This document shows, in pieces, positions 9,919-19,900 of a stretch of 64,000 nt of DNA. Within the stretch, counting starts at the first letter, position 1; every line of letters begins with the position of its first letter. This DNA comes from Paludibacter sp. (GTDB taxonomy: Bacteria > Bacteroidota > Bacteroidia > Bacteroidales > Paludibacteraceae): assembly GCA_028710415.1 (NCBI GenBank), contig JAQTUE010000019.1, forward strand, positions 1 to 64,000, read 5' to 3'. Made by a program: the position numbers and the translations under genes. Under the pieces are notes generated by a model. The model was given only the letters and a program-made list of their open reading frames with translations, was not told the DNA's origin and ran no database searches.

Positions 9919-11421
9919 ATGGCATCACATTTAAAATATAACAGTCAAATCAGGATTTTATTCTTTGTAATACTGACTCTGATTTGTACATCTTCAAAAT
10001 TTCCCTATAAAAGTCCAAACCCATGGAAAGATAATTATAGTGATATCTCAGAAATGGATCACTACAAAAGCTGGGGAACTTACAACGTTCATGATCCTTC
10101 CTGTCTGAAAATCGGGGATACCTATTATATGTATTCGACAGATGCTATTTTTCATGATTACAGGATAAAAGAGGACAAAACGAATGTTCCTGTTGGGTTT
10201 ATACAGGTTCGTACTTCGAAAGATTTGGTTCACTGGAACTTTGAAGGATGGGCTTTCCACGAAATGCCACAGGAAGCTAAAAGCTGGGTCCTTTCACATA
10301 GTGATAACAAAGGAGCTACGAATATCTGGGCACCTTACATCGTCAATTATAATGGGAAATACAGGTTGTATTATTGTGTCTCAGCATTTGGATTGCAAAC
10401 ATCCTACATTGGTTTGGCAGAATCCGACTCCCCTCTGGGCCCATGGGTTCAAAAGGGAAATGTAATTAAAACACAAAAGGGAGATAAAATGAATGCTATC
10501 GACCCTACCATTGTTACTGATGCTACAAAAGGGAAGATGTGGATGTATTATGGGTCGTATTTTGGGGGACTATATGCTGTTCAATTGAATAGCAAAAATG
10601 GCCTTACTTTACAGCCCAAAGATCAGGGATTCAGTATTGCCCGTCGTGCAAATCAGAAAAAGGACAATATTGAAGCTCCGGAAGTTATTTATAACCCAAC
10701 CTATAAAAAATATTATTTATTCATGTCCTATGACCCTTTGATGACAACGTACAATGTACGTGTAGGAAGGGCAGACAACCCGGAAGGTCCTTTCCTGGAT
10801 TATTTTGGAAAAGATTTACGCGATACGATAAACCATTATCCAATTTTGACTCATCCATATCGATTTGATAATCACTCCGGTTGGGCAGGAACAGGACATT
10901 GTTCTGTGTTCAAAAACAAGAAAGGTGAATTCTTTATGGCTTTTCAATCCCGTTTATCTCCGGAAAATCAAATGATGGATCTTCATATCCGGGAAATGAA
11001 ATGGAATGACAACGGTTGGCCGGTTTTATCCCCTGAACGCTTTACCGCTTCAAAACAAACTGCAATTCACAAAACTGATTTAATAGGTAGTTGGGAAATT
11101 ATTCATATTCAGGATGAAAAAACAGACCGAAATCTGGAATTCGGACAAATTCTATGGGGTCAAAATCAACTCAATAAATTGGAAACTAATGTTTCGAAGC
11201 ACCTTAATTTTCTGGCAAATGGAGAGTTATCCCTGGATTTAAAAGGTAAATGGAAATTTGACAATCAAAATGGTCTCACTTTAATGCTAAATGGGCAGGT
11301 TGTCAGTGATCTGAAAGTATTTGTAGGACATGACTGGGAAAACGAAACAGAAACGATATTATTTACCGGTTTGGATATAAATGGAAGATCTTTCTGGGGT
11401 AAGAAAGTATGCCCGTTTTAA
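9919..11421 (+). CDS. GH43 arabinan endo-1,5-alpha-L-arabinosidase
   Basis: This 500-residue protein has an N-terminal signal anchor or signal peptide (hydrophobic residues 11-24), then a GH43 domain. Base Asp59 (NVHDPS), pKa modulator Asp195 (AIDPTI) and acid Glu255 (EAPEVIY) are all present. The fold continues into a GH43_C domain (about 375-500) ending ILFTGLDINGRSFWGKK, the same ending as in the catalytic part of the preceding gene. The two GH43s therefore share an architecture but this one lacks CBM and T9SS modules, suggesting a periplasmic or membrane-bound partner. It lies 30 bp downstream of the larger GH43 in the same operon. Confidence 0.93.
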   Translation: MASHLKYNSQIRILFFVILTLICTSSKFPYKSPNPWKDNYSDISEMDHYKSWGTYNVHDPSCLKIGDTYYMYSTDAIFHDYRIKEDKTNVPVGFIQVRTSKDLVHWNFEGWAFHEMPQEAKSWVLSHSDNKGATNIWAPYIVNYNGKYRLYYCVSAFGLQTSYIGLAESDSPLGPWVQKGNVIKTQKGDKMNAIDPTIVTDATKGKMWMYYGSYFGGLYAVQLNSKNGLTLQPKDQGFSIARRANQKKDNIEAPEVIYNPTYKKYYLFMSYDPLMTTYNVRVGRADNPEGPFLDYFGKDLRDTINHYPILTHPYRFDNHSGWAGTGHCSVFKNKKGEFFMAFQSRLSPENQMMDLHIREMKWNDNGWPVLSPERFTASKQTAIHKTDLIGSWEIIHIQDEKTDRNLEFGQILWGQNQLNKLETNVSKHLNFLANGELSLDLKGKWKFDNQNGLTLMLNGQVVSDLKVFVGHDWENETETILFTGLDINGRSFWGKKVCPF

Positions 11422-11777
11422 AATTATGCAATAAAAGAAACTGATAAATCAATTCAGGTAAATTAAATTTATGTAGTCCCTTTTATCACTCGCTGATCAA
11501 TTTGAATTCATTAGGTTTGTCTAATTCTAAAAATAACTTACATTTGCAATAAAATAAGTGTTTTCACATGATCCTCATTAAATAAGACACGATTGTTATT
11601 CACGAATTCATCAATGTTTATAACAGTAACTAAAATTATACAACTACCGATAATATAGTTATCATTTTATTTCGCTTAAAAAATGACATGTCTGGATTGT
11701 CAATCTATGAGTTTTTAGTACACTTAGAAAATTGAACTTACAAGTTGTTATTAATTACTGAACTTATAAGTATATTT
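11422..11777 (+). other. Intergenic leader with a canonical promoter
   Basis: This 356-bp AT-rich gap holds a canonical Bacteroidota promoter at 11516-11546. No convincing terminator follows the GH43 stop. A lone GTCCCTTT occurs at 11476, but it has no 21-bp partner and wrong spacing to the promoter. Confidence 0.5.
11516..11546 (+). promoter_or_regulatory. Canonical -33/-7 promoter of the GH-A-like enzyme gene
   Basis: TTTG at 11516-11519 and TACATTTG at 11539-11546 are separated by 19 bp, matching the Bacteroidota consensus in both boxes. This differs from the other enzyme promoters here, which lack a spaced TTTG and carry GTCC direct repeats instead. Confidence 0.6.
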
Positions 11778-14588
11778 ATGAATAAGAGCATTTCCTCACT
11801 GATAATCCTGTTGACAATTGGATTTGGATTTACACAAATTAATGCACAAACTATAAATCACTCCAACCCGGGAAGTCGGGTGAATAGCATATTGGTTGCA
11901 CAACCTATCCCGGATCGAACAGTATTATTTAATGTTTCCGATTCCGGCATATCTAAACCTGTTAATTGGGGATTGGACCTTGCCTGGCTTAGTGAAACAA
12001 ATATTCGTCGGGGCATTGCCTTTATGGGTGCCGACAGGGTGGATGTAGTCAGAGCGTCGTTTCAACCCACACTTCCGTTGGTAAATGGTGATCTTCAAAC
12101 TCAACAAGTAAACGATCTAAACAGTCGACTTAATCTGATTGATCTGACCGGTTCCAAAACAAAAGTTGTTCTAAATTGTGACCATCCCAGTGTTGATCCA
12201 TCGTATATAGGGAATGCCGCAAATTGGGCATTGCTGATGGACGTGACAACGAGACGTGTTCAGGAACGAGGCCGTACAGTAATCTCCATTTCGCCTTTTA
12301 ACGAACCGGATTATGGATGGGGACAATATTCAGGACAAAATGGTAAAACAGACTTTTACAATATCTGCAATGTCTTGAGACAAAATCACCGTTTTGACAG
12401 TATTCGTCTTTGTGGAGGTAACACACTTAACGATGACCAGGCTTTGACTTGGTACAACTATTTAAAGGGTAGATTAGATGAAGGAAATACCCACCAGCTT
12501 GCAGGCAGTTTTGATAACTATGCCAGCTTCTATCAAACAGTGAGAGCCAATGGCGATCATGCCACTGCCGATGAGTTACACAATGTCATGGAGGCTATGG
12601 TAGGCGTTGAGTATGGTATGCAGACAGGTATCTGGTGGGGCACGGCAGAGTTGGCACGTGGTGAGTTTGTAAAAGCCAGTTTTGGTAAACGGCTGGGCTA
12701 TGCCGAACACCGCCCTAACTGGACTGCAGCATCGGTATACCGTAATCCGGAAGGTAAAATACAAGCCTTTGGGGGTACATCGGAACGACAAGCTGTCACG
12801 ACCACGTATCGTTTTGTTTCAAAGGATAGGGATGTGTTCTATGAAGGCTATGGCCCACAGCGTGAATATACCATGGTATTGCCGGGCGGTACTGGTTACG
12901 GAGTGGGGCAGACCAATGCAGAAAGAGTTGTAAATGTCACGTGGGGAGAAGACATCCAGCCAGCAATCAATGGACGGTATGTGTTGGTAAATCGATACAG
13001 TCATAAGTTAATGGAAGTGGTTCTTGGATCAACAACGAACGGTGCCACTATTTGTCAAAGAAGTAATAAAGGTACAACGTATCAACAATGGGATGTAATT
13101 CCTGTTGATTCACGTGTGGGGGGTGATTTTAGCTATTTCACTCTTACGAATGTGAACAGTAGTAAGGTGCCGGATGTTTTGAACTTTTCCCTGGATAATG
13201 GTGCTGCTATTATACAGTGGGATGACTCAAAAGGTCCTAACCAACAGTGGTATCTTGAATATGTAGAAGACGGTTGGTTTAATATCCGTAACCGTAACAG
13301 TGCAAAATGTATGCAGGTTGGTGCTCCCTATATCACTGATGGGGCAGTTATTCAACAAGGTGATAAAAATGGTGCAGCATACCAGCAATGGCGTTTTCTG
13401 CCTGTTGGTGCTCCGATTGAATTTAGTTCGCCAATTGCCCCGGTCAATCTGATTACAACATCGAATTCTTCATCAATTCGATTGGATTGGTCTCCCAACC
13501 CGGAGACTGACTTATCTGGTTACACCGTTTTTCGTTCTGATTCTACAGGAGGTTCATATACTACCCTTGCACGTAATGTGACATCATCAACTTATGTTGA
13601 CAACACTATCACTTCAGGTAAGCAATATTTTTATACAATAAAAGCGGTCGATAAATCCTTGAATCGCTCTCCATACTCGAATGAAGTTTCGGCGACTGCC
13701 ATAAGGAACAAAGACCTGGTAACTCTCCTCCAGTTTGAGGGAAATACACAGGACAGCACAATCAATTTAAACCATAGCGCATCGTTTGGAGGAATATCCT
13801 ATGTAGGAGGCAAAATTGGCTCCCGGGCATTAGCGTTAAACGGTACAAACGCCTTCGTACAGCTACCAACTAATTTGGCAAACCATCAAGAGATAACCAT
13901 TGCAATGTGGGTTTACTGGAAAGGTGGTGCTACCTGGCAACGAATCTTTGACTTTGGGAACGATCAGACTGAGAATATGTTTTTAACTACGAATTCAGAT
14001 TCAGGACAACTCCGTTTTTCCATTAACAAAGGTGGAGTAGAGCAACGCTTGAATGCTCCCTTACTGCCGACTGGCATTTGGTCACACGTGGCAGTAACAC
14101 TTGGAGCATCAGGAGCAAGCTTGTATGTCAATGGAATATTAGTAAGTGAATCTAATGCTGTTACATTTAGTCCAATGGATTTTAAACCTGTGTTAAACTA
14201 TATCGGCAGAAGTCAGTTCCCTGATCCGTTGTTCAATGGAAATATTGATGATTTCAGGGTTTACAATTATGCCATGACGGCCGACGAAATAGCTCATGTT
14301 TCAGGAGTCATATCTGGTGTTTCGGATATAGAGTCAAACAAAAGTGGTTTATTTTTATCTCCAGTACCTACATCTGATATTTTAAATGTGACTTGTTTAA
14401 CTGCAAATAACAACGGTTTATCAACACTTACCATGTTTAATGCTTACGGTAGAATGGTAATGAGTAAAGAAATTAAAAACACCAATAATACAGAACTTAA
14501 TGTTTCAAACCTGCCAACCGGTATTTATATGCTAAAGTTGATAACCAGTAAAGAATCAATAATTAAAAAACTTATCATTGAGCACTAA
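11778..14588 (+). CDS. Secreted GH-A-like glycoside hydrolase with ricin, Fn3, LamG and T9SS domains
   Basis: The start at 11778 gives a signal peptide ending FTQINAQ and a 936-residue protein; the ATG at 11745 adds an unneeded leader. Residues about 40-395 look like a TIM-barrel enzyme of clan GH-A. SPFNEPDYGWG carries a probable acid/base Glu176, and Glu272 in ELHNVMEAMVG is a candidate nucleophile. The family is not one I can name; GH30-like is the nearest guess. Ricin-type beta-trefoil repeats follow (about 398-545, three QQW motifs), then Fn3 (about 555-640), a LamG/jelly-roll domain (648-840) and a T9SS tail. It probably acts on the cell surface and binds glycan tightly. Confidence 0.88.
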   Translation: MNKSISSLIILLTIGFGFTQINAQTINHSNPGSRVNSILVAQPIPDRTVLFNVSDSGISKPVNWGLDLAWLSETNIRRGIAFMGADRVDVVRASFQPTLPLVNGDLQTQQVNDLNSRLNLIDLTGSKTKVVLNCDHPSVDPSYIGNAANWALLMDVTTRRVQERGRTVISISPFNEPDYGWGQYSGQNGKTDFYNICNVLRQNHRFDSIRLCGGNTLNDDQALTWYNYLKGRLDEGNTHQLAGSFDNYASFYQTVRANGDHATADELHNVMEAMVGVEYGMQTGIWWGTAELARGEFVKASFGKRLGYAEHRPNWTAASVYRNPEGKIQAFGGTSERQAVTTTYRFVSKDRDVFYEGYGPQREYTMVLPGGTGYGVGQTNAERVVNVTWGEDIQPAINGRYVLVNRYSHKLMEVVLGSTTNGATICQRSNKGTTYQQWDVIPVDSRVGGDFSYFTLTNVNSSKVPDVLNFSLDNGAAIIQWDDSKGPNQQWYLEYVEDGWFNIRNRNSAKCMQVGAPYITDGAVIQQGDKNGAAYQQWRFLPVGAPIEFSSPIAPVNLITTSNSSSIRLDWSPNPETDLSGYTVFRSDSTGGSYTTLARNVTSSTYVDNTITSGKQYFYTIKAVDKSLNRSPYSNEVSATAIRNKDLVTLLQFEGNTQDSTINLNHSASFGGISYVGGKIGSRALALNGTNAFVQLPTNLANHQEITIAMWVYWKGGATWQRIFDFGNDQTENMFLTTNSDSGQLRFSINKGGVEQRLNAPLLPTGIWSHVAVTLGASGASLYVNGILVSESNAVTFSPMDFKPVLNYIGRSQFPDPLFNGNIDDFRVYNYAMTADEIAHVSGVISGVSDIESNKSGLFLSPVPTSDILNVTCLTANNNGLSTLTMFNAYGRMVMSKEIKNTNNTELNVSNLPTGIYMLKLITSKESIIKKLIIEH

Positions 14589-14819
14589 TAAATATACAAT
14601 TTTAGCCTTACATTTATCTTAATAATGGATCTGTTTGATTGTACGATTATTATAAAGTAAACATTCACCTTATGTAAAGTTATAACTCAGCTAAAGTTGA
14701 AAGTATGGAAGAGACGTGGGCTAAAAGTCTATGCATATTAAAATACTGATTGATATTTCCCGGTATTATCACTAAACTATTTTTAGAATACAGGTTATTT
14801 ATCGGGGATTATAGATAAC

Positions 14820-14852
14820 AAAAAGGCTGTCCGATATTCGGACAGCCTTTTT
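14820..14852. terminator. Bidirectional terminator between convergent genes
   Basis: A perfect 15-bp stem of AAAAAGGCTGTCCGA and its reverse complement with a three-base loop. A and T runs on the two sides let it serve both the plus-strand GH-A-like gene and the minus-strand GH51 gene. Confidence 0.8.
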
Positions 14853-14875
14853 GATAAAGTCTATGTCTGGATGTA

Positions 14876-16828
14876 TTACAATTTGATAGTGTATAAATTA
14901 AACGATTGAGGCGTTAATTCCACTTCAAATGTATTTCCTGTCAGGTTGATTTCTTTTTCATAAGGAATCACTCCATTCGGTTTTTCCAATGTGTTCTCAG
15001 TATCCTTATTTTCTGAACTGAAAATAGTATGTGATCCTTTTCTTGAGGCTGCTTTCAACCCATTGAAAGTGTAAGTTACTTTTCTTGTTTCGGATGAAGT
15101 ATTGGCAATTTTCAGGATGATTTCATTCTTCACATTATCTAATGCCGAAGTGGCATAGAGTCCATTATTTCCTTCCAACGGTGCCTTGTTTTCTGTTGTA
15201 GTGAGAACATGTGTCCCGGCATGTGTTGAATAAAGTTGTTGAACGTAATAATTAGGTGTTTTAACCGAGTGTAGGTTGTCGAACCATATCAGGTCAGGAC
15301 GCCATTGCCATGCGTCAACATGGGCAAATAAAGGAGCATAAGTACACATTTGTACCACATCAGCATTGCGTTCAAATCCGGTCATAAAAGCAGCTTCCGA
15401 AAGTGCCCCTTCAAAATCGTTTTTCTTACTGGCAGGATGACAGGCATATTCTCCGGCAAATACTTTAGGCCCTTTGCGGTCATAATTGTCATACCGGTTG
15501 GCATTTGATAAAAACCATTCCGGATTTTTATAATAATGTTCGTCTACCAGATCGGTTTTTAAACGTTTCATTTCACTCCACCCAAAATTAAAATCTTTCC
15601 CATCGGGGCTTGGACCTGCACTTCCAATTACTTTGATGGTTGGGTATTGCTTGCGGATTGCTTTTAAGAATGGTTCCAGGCGCTCAGGATACAGGCTTCC
15701 CCACTGTTCGTTGCCTACAGCCAAGAATTTCATATTAAATGGTGCCGGATGACCCATGTCTGCACGAACCTTTCCCCAGGTGGAAGTAGCAGGGCCATTT
15801 GCAAATTCAATCAGGTCTAATGCATCCTGAATATAGGGTTGCAGGCTATCAACAGGACAGTTTTCTTTTGGGTCGTGGTTTTCAAATTGGCAGGATAAGC
15901 CACAACTCAACACAGGAAGTGCTTCTGCACCTATATCTTCACATAATTGGAAGTATTCAAAAAAGCCCAGGCCATAAGATTGATAATAATCGGAGAATTT
16001 TTTATGCGGGAAGGTATAATTCCATCTGTTGATATTAGTAGGCCTGTTTTCAACCGGGCCAACAGTATTTTTCCATTGATAACGGGTTGCCAGGTTAGTC
16101 CCTTCAACAATACAACCTCCGGGAAAACGAAAGATACCTGGTTTAAGGTCAGACAATGCCTGTGCCAGATCTTCACGCATGCCGTTTTCACGCATTTTAA
16201 ACGTCTTTGCCGGAAATAGTGATATGTGATCCATATCCACTATGCCTGGAGTTATCATTGTTAGTCGGAGTGAAGCGTGCACATCAGTTGATTTTGGACT
16301 CAGATCAACTGAATATTTTTTCCAATCTTCCCCGTTTAAAATTATTTTTGTAGTTGCAATTGGATCATTATTCGAGCTGATTAATTCTACTTTCAGTTCG
16401 ATAGGATTAGCATTATGACAGCGGGAATAAACAGATAGTTTATAACTTTCCTTTTTGGTTACACCAATACCCTTGAATCCTTCATTTTCAATTCCGGTAC
16501 CGGTTACTTCCTTGGTGTATGAAAGTTGAATGTAGTTCGGGTTTTTTGCAAAACAGGGATTCTCATTTAAAACAGATACTTTACCAAATGGCAACCACCC
16601 AACCAGATGATTATCAAATTCAAATGATCGGTTTTTAACCAATTCTCCATAAATTCCTCCATCAGCTCCAAAGTTAATGTCTTCAAAGAAAATTCCATAC
16701 ATTGTTTTTTGTATGGGTGAACCTACCTTTTTGACTTCAACCTGAATGTTGTGATTCTGAGAGATAATCTGTTGTGACCCCCAAGTCATGCAGATTAATA
16801 GCATTGCAAATGATATAACTTTTTTCAT
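14876..16828 (-). CDS. GH51 alpha-L-arabinofuranosidase with N-terminal CBM-like domain
   Basis: The start at 16828 gives a signal peptide (MKKVISFAMLLICMTWG) and 650 residues. An upstream ATG at 16858 overlaps the -7 element and is rejected. The protein opens with GIFFEDINFGADGGIYGELV, then a CBM4-like insert (about 75-210) typical of the long GH51 type. The barrel carries FRFPGGC, acid/base Glu374 (AVGNEQWG) and nucleophile Glu460 (VFAGEYACHP). The C-terminal beta domain ends SFNLYTIKL. There is no T9SS tail, so it is likely periplasmic. It removes alpha-L-arabinofuranosyl units and is a different subtype from the GH51 at 5383. A GTCC-repeat promoter precedes it. Confidence 0.95.
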   Translation of the reverse strand: MKKVISFAMLLICMTWGSQQIISQNHNIQVEVKKVGSPIQKTMYGIFFEDINFGADGGIYGELVKNRSFEFDNHLVGWLPFGKVSVLNENPCFAKNPNYIQLSYTKEVTGTGIENEGFKGIGVTKKESYKLSVYSRCHNANPIELKVELISSNNDPIATTKIILNGEDWKKYSVDLSPKSTDVHASLRLTMITPGIVDMDHISLFPAKTFKMRENGMREDLAQALSDLKPGIFRFPGGCIVEGTNLATRYQWKNTVGPVENRPTNINRWNYTFPHKKFSDYYQSYGLGFFEYFQLCEDIGAEALPVLSCGLSCQFENHDPKENCPVDSLQPYIQDALDLIEFANGPATSTWGKVRADMGHPAPFNMKFLAVGNEQWGSLYPERLEPFLKAIRKQYPTIKVIGSAGPSPDGKDFNFGWSEMKRLKTDLVDEHYYKNPEWFLSNANRYDNYDRKGPKVFAGEYACHPASKKNDFEGALSEAAFMTGFERNADVVQMCTYAPLFAHVDAWQWRPDLIWFDNLHSVKTPNYYVQQLYSTHAGTHVLTTTENKAPLEGNNGLYATSALDNVKNEIILKIANTSSETRKVTYTFNGLKAASRKGSHTIFSSENKDTENTLEKPNGVIPYEKEINLTGNTFEVELTPQSFNLYTIKL

Positions 16829-16855
16829 TGTAATAATGATGTTTTTAATTTGATA

Positions 16856-16911
16856 CAAAGAAAATAAAATTAAACAAATTACAGGAGGACTAAAGTAACT
16901 TTTAAGTGGAA
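16856..16911 (-). promoter_or_regulatory. Candidate HTCS operator and promoter of the divergent GH51 gene
   Basis: On the minus strand TTCCACTT starts at 16911 and GTCCTCCT at 16890, exactly 21 bp apart. TTTCTTTG (one mismatch to TAnnTTTG) starts at 16863, exactly 27 bp after the second half-site. The start codon at 16828 follows about 28 bp later. The spacing matches the promoters at 5232, 22090 and 23538. Confidence 0.65.
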
Positions 16912-16989
16912 AAATTCATTTAATGCAAAAGCCATTTCAGTTTGTTTGATAAGATTTCCTTTGTGAATTATTTAATGATCAGTAAGGTT

Positions 16990-19900
16990 TTAAGATGTCT
17001 GGACTACTTCCGTTTCTTCATCTAAAAACACACTCGGTTGAATTCCAAAATGTTTCGTAAAGCATCGTGTGAAATACTTTGGGTCATTAAAGCCTACTTC
17101 ATATGCAATCTCGGATATATTCAGCGAATGTGTAGCCCGGTTTTTTATAATTAACTCCCTGGCTATATTTAGCCTGTAAATTCGGATAAACCTGCTTGCA
17201 GATTGCCCGGCAAGATTTTTTAGTTTTTTGTGCAATAAACTCCGGCTTATTCCCATGGTATCTATAAATTCAGCCACATCAAAATCCGGGTTAGTATAAT
17301 TATCTTTGATTACTTTTAAGGATTTATCGAGGAATTTTTTATCCAAAGAGTCTTCATTTATATTAAGGGCATCAATATCCATACTTTCTGTAAAGCGTAA
17401 TTGAATTCTGTTCCGCTTTTCCTTGAGATTTAAAATAATAGCTTTTAATAAATCTTCATCAAATGGTTTCACCATAAAAGCATCCGCTCCTATCTGATAA
17501 CTTTCTATTTGAGTGTCAGTAGCAGACTTTGCAGTCAGTAAAATAACCGGAATATGTGACGTGGCAAAACTTGTTTTAACCCGTTTGCAAAATTCCATGC
17601 CATCCATTTCAGGCATCATAATATCGCTTATTATTAAATCTGGTTGGTAGCGGTTTGTCACTTCCAGCCCGATAACACCATTTGATGCTTCAAGTACATT
17701 ATATTCGGCATTCAGTATCGAGCGGATATATTGACGCATATCACTGTTATCTTCCACTATAAGCAATAATGGCTTTCCTTTTGAAGTCTCTTCATTGTTC
17801 AGGTCGTTAGCCAGCAGTTGATTGGCAATAATCATTTCCATTGAGTTCTCATTAACCGAAGCAGTTGTAGACTTCAAGCGATCAATGGGGATAATAAATA
17901 GAAACGTTGAACCACCTGAATTCTGATTCCTGGCTTCAATTTTCCCATTGTGAAGTTGTATGATGCGTTTACAAAGAAATAATCCTATTCCTGTGCCGCT
18001 TTGTCCATAACCGGAATAAGCCTGGTTCTGTTTCGATTGATAGAAACGATCGAATATCTTTCCCAGATCGATTTCAGGAATCCCTTTTCCGGTGTCTTTC
18101 ACTGCGACATATAGTCTTTCTTTTTGATCAGACTTATCAAAGTAAGTACTCGCTATTACGGTTATCTTTCCATTGTCCGGTGTAAATTTGATGGCATTGG
18201 ACAGTAAGTTCCCCATCACTTTTTGCATATTGTCACGGTCAAACAGGAATTCAGGTGGATTGATACGGTATTGTTTGTGAAATTCAATACTACGGTCTTT
18301 GACCAATTCTTCAAAAGGCAGAATTAAATTATCTAAAAACTCAATAAAATTCTGTTGTGTCTTTACCAATTCCATCTTTCCTGAGTCAACTTTCCTGAAA
18401 TCCATAAGTTGGTTGACTAGCGATAGCAATAACCTGGAATTACGTTGCACGATATTCAATTGTTCAAGGACTTTCGGGTTTACACTTAATTTAAGTGCCC
18501 TTTCAACAGGTCCCATAATGAGGGTAATAGGAGTGCGAAATTCATGGGTGATATTGGTGAAAAATGATATCTTATCGATATTCGCTTCCTGTACTTTCTT
18601 TGAAAGGGTAATGAGTTGTTCTTTTTGAAGTGTAATCTTTTGATTTTGCAGTGTCAGTATTTCATTCTGCCGGGATACTTCTTCTTGATGTTCAATCAGT
18701 TTCTCCATATTCGAGTTGAGTTGAACGGCTTGTTCTTCCAGTTTTAATTTTTGCTGTTCAATCTCAAAAGTACGTTCATCTACCAGTTGTTTTAACTGGA
18801 CTTTTTGTTTTTGAAGCAAATTGATACGATGAAGGGAATAACTGTAAATGCTATAGGCCAATGAGCTGAATAAGATGATTATAAACCACCATGTTTTATA
18901 AAAAGGAGGGATTACTTTGATGTTGAGCGTTGTCGTTTGATCTGACCATGTACCATCCGGATTTGTACATTTTATTTCCAGTTCGTAATTGCCATTTTTG
19001 ATATTTGTGAAATTCGCAAACCTTCTATCCGAAGTGACTTCAGTCCAATTATTATCAAAACCTTTCAACCTGTATTCATACTTTATTTTATCTGCCTGAT
19101 AAAAGCTAAGTGCCGAAAATTCAACACTAAAAGCTTTATCCGATTCATGAAGCTTAATCCCATTGAGTTTACCCCCTTCAAATTCCAGATACTGGGCCGA
19201 ATTGTTATTGTTGGTTAGAAATATATCTTCATTTAAAATCTTTATCCTGGTTATTGTAGCACTGTTTTTTGCATTTGCCGGGGCTGATTTCAATGGATCA
19301 AATACTGTTATCCCGGCTACACTGCCGAAATACATTTTACCATCCCTGCCTTTTAAATAGGCATCCCAATAAAACTGGTTTGATTTTAGTCCATCTGTTT
19401 TTGTATAACTTCGAATGCTGTTCCTGTTTGAATTAAATGCACACAGTCCTTTATCGGTACTCAGCCAGATTGTGCCGGATTCATCTTCTGTCATTCCGTA
19501 AATGACATTGTCAAGTAACCCGGAATGCTCATTGTAGTTTGTGAATTTCATGGACCCGGATTTCTCATCCAGGCTGTATAGCCCATTCCCGTTACTCCCG
19601 AGCCACAAGGTGTGTTCTTTTGTTTCAAAAATACAATTTATTTTTTCAAGGATTTGTTTTGACGGATTATTCAATAAGTATTTAAAATGAATGTATTTTA
19701 TTTTATTGTGGCTTAGGTTCGTTTCGTTCAAATAGACACAGAAAAGACCATAACCTGTTCCTATCCAGAGTCGTCGTTTTGAATCGATAAACATGCCCGT
19801 TACAAAGCGAATACGTTTGTCTAAAGGCAAGTAGTTCAAAATGTGTTTGAATTGCCCCGTGTTCACATTCAGAAAATCTAATCCTTCGCGTGAACCGATC

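Noticed and set aside
11476..11546. GTCC-type operator upstream of the GH-A-like gene
   Set aside because: GTCCCTTT at 11476 has no partner 21 bp away and lies 63 bp from the -7 element. A canonical -33/-7 promoter explains the site.
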